Positions 1-6,355 of a DNA stretch of 10,392 bases are shown one piece after another; positions within the stretch are counted from its first letter, which is position 1, and each line of letters opens with the position of its first letter. Below the pieces are notes generated by a model. The model was not told the origin of the DNA and searched no databases. It saw nothing but the letters and a program-made list of their open reading frames with translations. Position numbers and translations under genes: made by a program. The DNA lies in the NCBI GenBank assembly GCA_003553305.1, contig PWEB01000270.1, positions 1 through 10,392 on the forward strand, read 5' to 3'. The DNA comes from Syntrophomonadaceae bacterium. Its GTDB lineage: Bacteria > Bacillota > Dethiobacteria > DTU022.

Positions 1-59
1 AGGTTCAGGACCTAGTGGGCTTAACGCCCGTGGAGGTTCGAGTCCTCTCGCTCGCACCA
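1..59 (+). tRNA. tRNA-Leu(CAG), 3' part only
   Basis: The window opens inside the anticodon stem. Bases 1-3 pair with 11-13 around the 7-base loop TTCAGGA (4-10), which places anticodon CAG at 6-8, so the tRNA reads CTG leucine codons. A class II long variable arm follows: GGGC (17-20) pairs with GCCC (26-29) around loop TTAAC, as expected for leucine tRNA. The T arm is GGAGG (32-36), loop TTCGAGT (37-43) and CCTCT (44-48), with one G-T pair. The 3' acceptor strand is CGCTCGC (49-55), then discriminator A56 and an encoded CCA (57-59). The acceptor 5' strand and D arm lie before the window. A terminator follows directly, so this tRNA ends its transcription unit. Confidence 0.95.
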
Positions 60-70
60 TCAAATCTGAA

Positions 71-115
71 TAAGGACGGGGCTTCCGGGCTACCGTCCTT
101 ACTCTTTTCTTCGTT
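71..115 (+). terminator. Intrinsic terminator after tRNA-Leu
   Basis: A perfect 9-bp stem, TAAGGACGG (71-79) with CCGTCCTTA (93-101), encloses a 13-base loop. A pyrimidine-rich tail with a run of T follows (102-115). It lies 12 bases after the tRNA CCA end, as expected for a Rho-independent terminator of a tRNA unit. It also separates the tRNA from the stress-protein gene. Confidence 0.85.
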
Positions 116-156
116 CAAATTCAAAAGGATAGCAATTATCCCCCAATATTTTTTAA

Positions 157-188
157 TTGTATAAATATATTAAAATATATGGTAAAAT
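157..188 (+). promoter_or_regulatory. Candidate promoter with overlapping AT dyad, upstream of the stress-protein gene
   Basis: An extended -10 element, TGG then TAAAAT (180-188), sits about 50 bases before the start codon. The only -35-like hexamer, TTGTAT (157-162), is 20 bases from TAAAAT, which is longer than ideal, so the extended -10 may carry most of the activity. A perfect inverted repeat, ATATATT (165-171) with AATATAT (174-180), fills the spacer and could be an operator. In DNA this AT-rich it may also be chance. The preceding terminator means the gene needs a promoter in this stretch. Confidence 0.35.
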
Positions 189-224
189 AAGGTTAGATAT
201 CGGCTGCAGGCTTAATTTAATATA

Positions 225-230
225 AAGGAG
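225..230 (+). promoter_or_regulatory. Ribosome binding site that fixes the stress-protein start
   Basis: AAGGAG lies 8 bases before the ATG at 239. An in-frame GTG at 230 overlaps this site and would leave it unused, so ATG 239 is the better start. Confidence 0.85.
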
Positions 231-238
231 TGGTTTAT

Positions 239-697
239 ATGAAGATTTTAATTTGCACAGACGGATCGGAGCATAGCAATAAAGCCTTGGAAAAAGCTTC
301 AATAATTGCCAAGGGATGCAATGCTACGCAGGTAGTCATAATTCATGTTTACGAAGAAAATCTTAACATTACTGCAATTCCGTACGGTGAAGGTTATGTT
401 CCATCAGATGCAGACTTAGAACTTTTTAAAAAGAAAATCGAGGAATATGTCGAGGAAAGAAAAGAAATACTATCAGAGGCCTTAAAAGTTTTTGAAGAAA
501 AAAACATCGAGGCAACAACTACTTTAAAACAGGGACATCCTGCTAAAACAATTGTAGAATTTGCCTACGAAAAAGGTTTTGACATGATTGTTTTAGGAAG
601 CAGAGGATTTGGGGGCTGGAAAAAAAGAATCCTTGGAAGCGTTAGTAGTGCTGTAGTTCAAGAAGCAAAAAATTGTACTGTGGTCATAGTGAAATGA
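239..697 (+). CDS. Universal stress protein (UspA family, ATP-binding type)
   Basis: This 152-residue protein has the usual length of a single-domain Usp. It opens with the family's first beta strand and conserved aspartate (MKILICTDGSEHS, D8). Near the C-terminus it has the nucleotide-binding signature G-x2-G-x9-G-S (G120, G123, G133, S134), followed by the closing strand TVVIVK. That signature marks the ATP-binding branch rather than the non-binding UspA branch. Such proteins are cytosolic, usually dimeric, and linked to survival under starvation, redox or energy stress; the specific role here is unknown. The segment around residues 40-80 is charged and helical, as is common in clostridial members. 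The start is chosen from the AAGGAG site at 225-230. The gene is flanked by terminators on both sides and is therefore probably monocistronic. Confidence 0.95.
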   Translation: MKILICTDGSEHSNKALEKASIIAKGCNATQVVIIHVYEENLNITAIPYGEGYVPSDADLELFKKKIEEYVEERKEILSEALKVFEEKNIEATTTLKQGHPAKTIVEFAYEKGFDMIVLGSRGFGGWKKRILGSVSSAVVQEAKNCTVVIVK

Positions 698-742
698 TTT
701 ATAATAATAACCATATCTATAACAAACTATTTAAACCAGATC

Positions 743-770
743 GCCCGGTTCTTAACCGGGCTTTATTTGT
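743..770 (+). terminator. Intrinsic terminator of the stress-protein gene
   Basis: GCCCGGTT (743-750) pairs perfectly with AACCGGGC (754-761) around a 3-base CTT loop, followed by the T-rich tail TTTATTTGT. It starts 45 bases after the stop codon. It is a strong GC-rich hairpin in otherwise AT-rich DNA. Confidence 0.9.
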
Positions 771-799
771 GATCATCAATATTGTTAACTTATATCAGT

Positions 800-825
800 T
801 AAGAATATTAATTAGTAGCCGACAA
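800..825 (+). promoter_or_regulatory. Candidate sigma-28 (SigD/FliA-like) promoter for the c-di-GMP gene pair
   Basis: TAAG (800-803), 14 intervening bases and GCCGACAA (818-825) resemble the motility sigma-factor consensus of Gram-positive bacteria, TAAA-N14-16-GCCGATAT. Three of four and six of eight positions match. It lies after the stress-gene terminator and would give a leader of about 140 bases for the HD-GYP gene. No convincing sigma-A promoter was found between 771 and 972. One short-motif match is weak evidence. Confidence 0.3.
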
Positions 826-906
826 TCAAAATAAGCAGGATTTTGCATATCTTTGTAGTAAGTAGCAAATAATAAAGTCATTTTAAATTAAAAATGCGTC
901 TTCGGT

Positions 907-924
907 GAAATAGTATGCTATTTC
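907..924 (+). other. Short hairpin in the leader of the HD-GYP gene
   Basis: GAAATAG (907-913) and CTATTTC (918-924) form a perfect 7-bp inverted repeat around a 4-base TATG loop, extended by a T-G pair (906/925). No T tract follows, so it is not a terminator. It could be an operator or an RNA leader structure. I looked for a cyclic-di-GMP riboswitch in this leader, because the downstream genes handle that messenger, and did not recognise either known class. Confidence 0.4.
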
Positions 925-972
925 GGATTAATAACAAGCAGCATGGTTTGAAATAAGAAAGAAGGTTTAATA

Positions 973-2055
973 ATGCGTAGAGTTTCACTGGATATGACCC
1001 GGCCCGGTATGGTTTTAGCAAAGACTATTTTAGGTGGCACCGGCCAGGCTTTACTTCAGGCAGGTATAGAGATCAAACCCCAATATATTACCTATCTAAA
1101 AAGATTAGGGATTAATTATATTTACATCCAGGACAAAAGGATAGAGGATGTAGAAATAAATGACCTGATTAGCGAAGAAACCCGCCATGAAGCCCGTATT
1201 ATTGTTAAAAATACTATGAAAAGTTTCCAAACCCCCGGAACTCAAAAAAAAGGCTTTAATGTGCAGGATAAACAGTTGATAAAAACAGTTTCTAAGGTTA
1301 TTAATGAAGTGATGAATAGCAGGGAAGTCATAGTTCAACTGGTTGACATCAGGGCCAAAAATGACTATTTGTTTGCTCACAGCGTTAATTGCAGCATTCT
1401 GACTACGCTTGTGGCGATTAAAATGGGTTACAAAAGTAAAAGTTTAAAGGCTTTGGCAACAGGGACTCTCCTACATGATTTAGGCATGATCCATGTTCCG
1501 GAGAACATCCTAAACAAACCCGGTGACCTGACCGAAGGCGAATACAAAACAGTAAAAAACCATGCTTTTTATGGTTATGAACTTTTTAAGAAAACATCAT
1601 TATTCTCTGCCCTGGCCGGTGATATAATAGTACAGCATCATGAGCGCATTCAGGGCCAGGGGTACCCACAGGGTCTGAAAGGTGATAAAATTAATCCATT
1701 GGCTCAAATCATTAGTATTGTGGATGTTTACGATGCCCTCACCTCGGAAAGGCCATATCGCAACGCTTATCTCCCTCACCAGGCCGTGGAAATGCTTTTC
1801 TCCTGGGGAGGGGAAGCCTTTGACATGACAATATTAACAGTATTTCTTTCCATGATCGCCGCTTATCCCCTCGGATTTCAAGTTCTCTTGAGTAACGGTG
1901 AAAGCGGACTGGTCATTGGCAATAATCCAGGCTGTTCACTTCGACCGATAGTAAGAGTCCTATATAGCGGTGAAGATTTGGCTCCACATCCTAAACCATA
2001 TGACCTTGATTTGGCAAAGAACCTGAATTTAACGATTATCAGTGTTCTAAGTTAA
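973..2055 (+). CDS. HD-GYP domain protein, probable cyclic-di-GMP phosphodiesterase
   Basis: This 360-residue cytosolic protein probably hydrolyses c-di-GMP. Residues 1 to about 125 form an N-terminal region of the kind often found before HD-GYP domains (opening MRRVSLDMTRPGM). The HD-GYP domain runs from about 130 to 275 and looks catalytically complete: H136, the H168-D169 pair in LLHDLG, H197, H222-H223-E224, the GQGYP signature (228-232), D251 and the ERPYR motif near 260. About 85 further residues follow (275-360), a common C-terminal extension in clostridial members. No membrane segment or receiver domain is visible, so the input signal is unknown. The ATG is chosen because GAAGG (961-965) lies 7 bases upstream. 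The gene is followed after 19 bases by a GGDEF protein, suggesting that synthesis and breakdown of the messenger are co-expressed. Activity is inferred from motifs only. Confidence 0.92.
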   Translation: MRRVSLDMTRPGMVLAKTILGGTGQALLQAGIEIKPQYITYLKRLGINYIYIQDKRIEDVEINDLISEETRHEARIIVKNTMKSFQTPGTQKKGFNVQDKQLIKTVSKVINEVMNSREVIVQLVDIRAKNDYLFAHSVNCSILTTLVAIKMGYKSKSLKALATGTLLHDLGMIHVPENILNKPGDLTEGEYKTVKNHAFYGYELFKKTSLFSALAGDIIVQHHERIQGQGYPQGLKGDKINPLAQIISIVDVYDALTSERPYRNAYLPHQAVEMLFSWGGEAFDMTILTVFLSMIAAYPLGFQVLLSNGESGLVIGNNPGCSLRPIVRVLYSGEDLAPHPKPYDLDLAKNLNLTIISVLS

Positions 2056-2074
2056 ACAGATCAGCTGCTTCGAG

Positions 2075-3928
2075 GTGTTTAAAATAGTTGAAAATAAACA
2101 GAACGACAATAATAAATTGACAACTATGCTTGATTTGGAGAAAAGAAAAAACCTTTTTCAAGTCATTAATGATTTCATTGACTGTATCATTGTTATTCTT
2201 GATCAAGCAGGCAGAATTGTTTATTGCAATAATTTCTGCGAAAAACTGATCAAAATGAAATTTAATCAAATACAGGGAAAATTTTATTGGGATATTTTTT
2301 GTTTAACAGAAGAGAGGGAACTCTATAAAGCTTTTTTTGCAATGATCGATCCTACCCAATGCCCGGTGGAAATAGAATCACAAGTTTCTGTCAATCAAGG
2401 TCCCGCCTCCACTATATTATGGAAACATAATGTCCTGCAGGATCAGAATGGAACCATAGATTATCATGTTTTAAGTGGTAAAGATATTACCGCCTATCAG
2501 CAGGCTAACCGGGAATTACAGGATATCGGAGAAAAATACCGAACTATAATCCATGTTTCTCCAGTTTCTGTTATTTCTCTTGATACTAATTGTATGATAA
2601 AAAGTTGGAGCGCTGCTTCAGAAAAACTTTTGGGATGGACAGAAAATAACACACTGGATAAAGATATTTGCCAGTTTTTAAATGATCAGAATGGGACACT
2701 GCGATACTATTTTGAAAAAGCAATTGAGGGAAATATCACTAATGATCTGGAGTTAGCCTGTACCCGTAAAAATGGTTCACCCGTCAATCTTAGCATTTTT
2801 CTGTCACCTATGCGGGATCATAGCGGGTTAGTCGAAGGTATCGTTTTGATTGCGCTGGATATCACTGAAAGAAAGCAAATTGAAGAACGTTTGAAATATT
2901 TAAGCTTTCATGATTCCCTGACTGGAATTTATAACCGTTCGTACTTCGAGAATGAATTAGAAAAACTCGAGGGATCGCGTGAATATCCGGTTGCTATTAT
3001 CTCTGCTGACTTAGATGGTTTGAAGTTAGTTAATGATATTTTTGGCCACAAAGAAGGTGACCAATATTTAAAATCCTGTGCTGCTCTGCTTCAGAATATT
3101 TTACGCGATTCCGACATTCTGGCCCGGGTCGGCGGTGATGAATTTGCGCTGATTTTACCACGAACAAATCAGAATGCAGCTAAAAAGCTGATCACCAGAA
3201 TTCGCAATCTATTTGATCAATACAATGAAGAGCATACCAAATTGCCTTTAAGCATTTCACTGGGAATGGCTGTAAGCAATAACAGTAAAAACTTTTTAGA
3301 AGACATCTATACTGAAGCAGACAGGGCAATGTATAAAGATAAACTTCAACGCAGTAATGAATCTCGCAGCAAAATTGTCAAAGCATTGTTATCCTCGCAT
3401 TTCAATTATGATGGTATTAATGAAGGTGAAAATGAAGAAGTCCAACTTTTTAGTTTTAAGCTTGGAAAGAGTGCCGGTCTGGCTGAAAACCAAATGGCAG
3501 ATCTTGCTCTTCTGGCCCAAATCTATAATCTTGGGAAAATTGCTGTTCCAGATCATATTTTAAACAAAAAAGGAAAACTTACTGAACAAGAATGGGAAGT
3601 AATTCGCCAGCATGTTGAAAAAGGCTACCGGATCAGTTACGCATCACCTGAACTCTCCGGGATAGCTGATTTATTACTAAAATACCGTGAAAAATGGGAC
3701 GGCAGCGGGTATCCGCTTGGTATAAAACAAAAAGAAATCCCGCCAGAATGCCGAATCTTATCAATTGTTGATGCTTATATTGCGATGATCAACGATCGCC
3801 CCTATCGTAAAGCTAAAAAGGCAAATGAAGCTCTTGAAGAAATAAAATATTTTGCCGGCACTCAGTTTGACCCTGAACTGGTTGATAAATTTTCAACTAT
3901 TCTACAAAATGAAGCTGGAATATTATAA
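2075..3928 (+). CDS. PAS-PAS-GGDEF protein with a degenerate HD-GYP domain, probable diguanylate cyclase
   Basis: This 617-residue protein has, in order, a PAS domain (about 22-142), a second PAS domain with a LDITERKQ end (about 150-268), a GGDEF domain (about 272-425) and an HD-GYP-like domain (about 435-610). The GGDEF signature is intact (353-357). RDSD at 344-347, five residues before it, matches the RxxD product-inhibition site, so a feedback-controlled diguanylate cyclase is likely. The HD-GYP half keeps the fold marks LGKIAVPD, H513, GSGYP (543-547) and DRPYR. However, the HD pair is YN (484-485) and the HH pair is KY (536-537), so it should not bind the catalytic metals and may be regulatory. 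There is no membrane segment; PAS sensing would be cytosolic. The start is uncertain: GTG 2075 has no proper binding site, ATA 2084 has GAGGTG 6 bases upstream, and ATG 2126 has none. Translational coupling to the upstream gene is possible. Confidence 0.9.
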   Translation: MFKIVENKQNDNNKLTTMLDLEKRKNLFQVINDFIDCIIVILDQAGRIVYCNNFCEKLIKMKFNQIQGKFYWDIFCLTEERELYKAFFAMIDPTQCPVEIESQVSVNQGPASTILWKHNVLQDQNGTIDYHVLSGKDITAYQQANRELQDIGEKYRTIIHVSPVSVISLDTNCMIKSWSAASEKLLGWTENNTLDKDICQFLNDQNGTLRYYFEKAIEGNITNDLELACTRKNGSPVNLSIFLSPMRDHSGLVEGIVLIALDITERKQIEERLKYLSFHDSLTGIYNRSYFENELEKLEGSREYPVAIISADLDGLKLVNDIFGHKEGDQYLKSCAALLQNILRDSDILARVGGDEFALILPRTNQNAAKKLITRIRNLFDQYNEEHTKLPLSISLGMAVSNNSKNFLEDIYTEADRAMYKDKLQRSNESRSKIVKALLSSHFNYDGINEGENEEVQLFSFKLGKSAGLAENQMADLALLAQIYNLGKIAVPDHILNKKGKLTEQEWEVIRQHVEKGYRISYASPELSGIADLLLKYREKWDGSGYPLGIKQKEIPPECRILSIVDAYIAMINDRPYRKAKKANEALEEIKYFAGTQFDPELVDKFSTILQNEAGIL

Positions 3929-4159
3929 TTTTGATATTTAATTCTCTCAAATAAGCTTCGAATAAGTTTTCTCTTTAGATTAAACACCCACCTTTACTCA
4001 ATCCTGTTTACATATATTTAAGGTTTTTGGAACTTCTGAAAGGAATTCAGTTTCAATTATCGAATTATACATAGTCAGTTTGTTTTGAAACAACAAGCTT
4101 TTACCGCATAATTGCCACGAAGCTGGCTTTTTAAACTTGATTAATTGGAGGTTGAATTA
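3929..4159 (+). other. Intergenic spacer between the c-di-GMP genes and the thiolase gene
   Basis: This 231-base AT-rich spacer has no convincing gene and no GC-rich terminator. It holds a small hairpin, CTGAA (4036-4040) with TTCAG (4046-4050), and a perfect inverted repeat, TTGTTT (4080-4085) with AAACAA (4088-4093). A weak promoter candidate is TTTACT (3993-3998), 16 bases, TATTTA (4015-4020). The length suggests that the thiolase cluster has its own promoter here, but I cannot place it firmly. Confidence 0.4.
4080..4093 (+). promoter_or_regulatory. Inverted repeat upstream of the thiolase gene, possible operator
   Basis: TTGTTT and AAACAA form perfect 6-bp arms around a TG centre, 66 bases before the thiolase ATG. 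Position and symmetry suit a dimeric repressor site. I do not recognise the motif as that of a named regulator, and a 12-base match in AT-rich DNA may be chance. Confidence 0.25.
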
Positions 4160-5338
4160 ATGAAAGAAGCAGTAGTTGTCAGTGCAGTTCGAACTGCCGT
4201 AGGAACCTTTGGTGGTTCATTAAAAGATGTCAGTGCAGTTGAATTGGGTAGTTTGGTTATCAAGTATGCCCTGGAAAAAGCCGGAGTTAAACCAGATCAG
4301 GTTGACGAAGTTTTAATGGGTTGTGTGCTTCAAACCGCGCTGGGACAAAATGTTGCCCGCCAGGCAGCATTAAGAGCCGGATTACCGGTAGAAGTTCCCT
4401 GCACTACGATAAACAAAGTTTGCGGATCCGGACTGAAAAGCATTACTTCGGCAGCCACATCTATCGCTGCCGGTGAAGCTGAAATTATTGTGGCTGGAGG
4501 CACTGAAAATATGAGTGCTGCTCCTTATGCAGTTGATAATGCCCGGTGGGGTTTGCGCATGGGTGATAGCAGTATGGTTGATGTGATGATTAAAGATGGC
4601 CTGTGGTGTGCAATGAATGACTTCCACATGGGAATTACCGCTGAAAATGTTGCCGAAAAATACGGCATCACCAGGGAAATGCAGGATCAGTTTGCATTGA
4701 CCAGCCAGGATAGAGCACATACAGCAATCGAAAGCGGTCGCTTTAAAGACGAGATCGTCCCGGTTTCTGTTCCCCAGAAAAAAAAGGATCCCCTTATATT
4801 TGAAGTAGATGAGCACCCCAGGATGGCAAACCTTGAATCACTGGCCAAGCTTCGTCCCGCTTTCAAAAAAGATGGGACTGTAACCGCTGGAAATGCTTCC
4901 GGTATCAACGACAGCGCTGCAGCAGTTGTAGTTATGAGTTTGGATAAAGCTAATTCACTTGGTTTAAAGCCGCTGGCCCGACTTAAGAGTTCCGCATCAG
5001 CCGGGGTTGACCCTTCAATTATGGGGACCGGTCCGATACCAGCTACCCAAAAAGCCCTAGCTAAAGCAAACTGGACCGTGCAAGATCTTGATCTGATCGA
5101 AGCAAATGAAGCATTCGCTGCTCAGGCTTTAAGTGTAATTAAGGAACTCGACCTGAACACAGATCTGGTTAATGTTAACGGTGGAGCAATCGCTATTGGT
5201 CACCCCATCGGTGCAAGCGGAGCAAGAATATTTATCACCCTGCTGCATGAGATGCTAAAAAGAGATGCCAAAAAAGGACTGGCTACTCTTTGCATTGGTG
5301 GAGGGCAGGGGATTGCCTGCACTGTTGATCGGGGTTAA
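4160..5338 (+). CDS. thlA: Acetyl-CoA acetyltransferase (biosynthetic-type thiolase)
   Basis: This 392-residue protein is full length for a type II thiolase. These are soluble, usually tetrameric enzymes that reversibly condense two acetyl-CoA to acetoacetyl-CoA. The opening VVVSAVRTAVGTFGG is typical. All catalytic residues are present: nucleophile C88 in NKVCGSG, N316 in NEAFA, H348 in GHPIGASGAR and C378 in LCIGGGQG. M157 in NDFHMG is typical of acetoacetyl-CoA thiolases. The ATG at 4160 is chosen because GGAGGT (4147-4152) lies 8 bases upstream; a TTG at 4145 would overlap that site. It is followed after 22 bases by argF, an unusual partner. In anaerobes the enzyme serves butyrate formation, butyrate oxidation or ketone metabolism, and the direction cannot be read here. 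The symbol follows clostridial usage; atoB or phaA would name the same activity. Confidence 0.95.
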   Translation: MKEAVVVSAVRTAVGTFGGSLKDVSAVELGSLVIKYALEKAGVKPDQVDEVLMGCVLQTALGQNVARQAALRAGLPVEVPCTTINKVCGSGLKSITSAATSIAAGEAEIIVAGGTENMSAAPYAVDNARWGLRMGDSSMVDVMIKDGLWCAMNDFHMGITAENVAEKYGITREMQDQFALTSQDRAHTAIESGRFKDEIVPVSVPQKKKDPLIFEVDEHPRMANLESLAKLRPAFKKDGTVTAGNASGINDSAAAVVVMSLDKANSLGLKPLARLKSSASAGVDPSIMGTGPIPATQKALAKANWTVQDLDLIEANEAFAAQALSVIKELDLNTDLVNVNGGAIAIGHPIGASGARIFITLLHEMLKRDAKKGLATLCIGGGQGIACTVDRG

Positions 5339-5360
5339 TTGAAAAGGAGGTCATGTAAAA

Positions 5361-6293
5361 ATGGCTGTAAACATGAAAGGAAAGGACATCTTATCTATTC
5401 ATGACTTAAGCCGGGAAGAAATAGATCAGATCCTTGACACTTCTCAAAACTTTAAAATGAAGAAAAAACTTGGTGAAGTATATCAGCCTTTAAAAGATAA
5501 ATGCCTGGGCATGATTTTCCAAAAATCATCAACCCGGACGAGGGTATCATTTGAAGTTGGGATGTGGCAGCTAGGTGGATATGCCTTGTTTTTAAACGCA
5601 AATGATCTACAGCTGAACCGCGGGGAAACTATTGCTGACACGGCCAGAAATCTGAGTCGTTATCTTGACGGAATCATGATCCGAACTTTTTCACATCAGG
5701 ATGTTGTAGATCTGGCTGAATACAGCTCTGTTCCTGTTATTAACGGCTTAACAGATTTGCTGCATCCATGCCAGGTACTTTCTGATCTTTTCACAATTAA
5801 AGAGAAAAAGAAATGCTTAGAAGGGCTTAAACTTGCTTACATAGGTGATGGTAATAATATGGCCCATTCACTGATGTTTGGCGGGGCGAAAATGGGTATG
5901 CATACATCTATTTGTTCACCTTCCGGATTCGAACCGAATCCTGAGATTACACGCCTATCAAGAATTGATGCCGCTAAAACCGGGGCAAACATTGATATTC
6001 AGGATGACCCTGTTCAGGCAGTTCAAACTGCTGATATAGTATATACAGATGTCTGGACCAGTATGGGCCTGGAAAAAGAATATGAAGCGCGTTTAAATAC
6101 ATTTTCCCGTTTTCAGGTTAATAGCGCGCTCCTTGAAAAAGCAAAAGAAGATGTGATCATCATGCATTGCCTGCCCGCTCACCGGGGCGAGGAAATAACA
6201 GACCAGGTCATTGAAGGCCCCCGGTCTATCGTTTTTGATCAGGCAGAAAACCGCCTGCATGTGCAAAAAGCGATTATGGCGTTGATAATCTAA
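5361..6293 (+). CDS. argF: Ornithine carbamoyltransferase
   Basis: This 310-residue enzyme has the normal family length and transfers the carbamoyl group from carbamoyl phosphate to ornithine, giving citrulline in arginine synthesis. The carbamoyl-phosphate loop is S-T-R-T-R (57-61), followed by VSFEVGMWQLGG. HPCQ is at 135-138. The ornithine-side motifs are DVWTSMG (230-236), which separates it from aspartate carbamoyltransferase, and HCLPAHRGEE (269-278). It should act as a cytosolic trimer. AAGGAGG (5344-5350) lies 10 bases before the ATG; a second in-frame ATG at 5373 is possible but more distant. It follows the thiolase gene by 22 bases and is probably co-transcribed with it. No other arginine gene is nearby, so a catabolic role (arcB-like) or a related substrate is not excluded, but no arcA or arcC partner is visible either. 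Confidence 0.94.
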   Translation: MAVNMKGKDILSIHDLSREEIDQILDTSQNFKMKKKLGEVYQPLKDKCLGMIFQKSSTRTRVSFEVGMWQLGGYALFLNANDLQLNRGETIADTARNLSRYLDGIMIRTFSHQDVVDLAEYSSVPVINGLTDLLHPCQVLSDLFTIKEKKKCLEGLKLAYIGDGNNMAHSLMFGGAKMGMHTSICSPSGFEPNPEITRLSRIDAAKTGANIDIQDDPVQAVQTADIVYTDVWTSMGLEKEYEARLNTFSRFQVNSALLEKAKEDVIIMHCLPAHRGEEITDQVIEGPRSIVFDQAENRLHVQKAIMALII

Positions 6294-6355
6294 TAATTAA
6301 ATGTTAAACTAACAGTTATTTCAAATCAGTTTTTAAGAAGTGAGAGGTTACAACT

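Noticed and set aside
826..972. A cyclic-di-GMP riboswitch before the HD-GYP gene.
   Set aside because: The context invites it, but neither the class I nor the class II conserved core could be recognised. Only a simple hairpin is present.
3357..3563. A 68-codon + strand frame within the GGDEF/HD-GYP gene.
   Set aside because: It lies in another frame of a well-supported gene and shows no domain or binding site.
4382..4816. A 144-codon open frame on the minus strand inside the thiolase gene.
   Set aside because: It is antisense to a clearly conserved enzyme, has no recognisable domain, and its composition follows from the thiolase codons. The same reasoning removes the shorter minus-strand frames at 1105-1380, 2039-2269, 6416-6646, 6895-7089, 7737-7964, 8748-8930 and 9440-9622.
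5353..5358. An ATG at 5353, close after the argF ribosome binding site.
   Set aside because: It is followed at once by a TAA stop; the true start is ATG 5361.
6294..6355. A terminator or promoter between argF and the activase gene.
   Set aside because: No GC-rich hairpin with a T tract and no convincing -10/-35 pair was found, so read-through is assumed.
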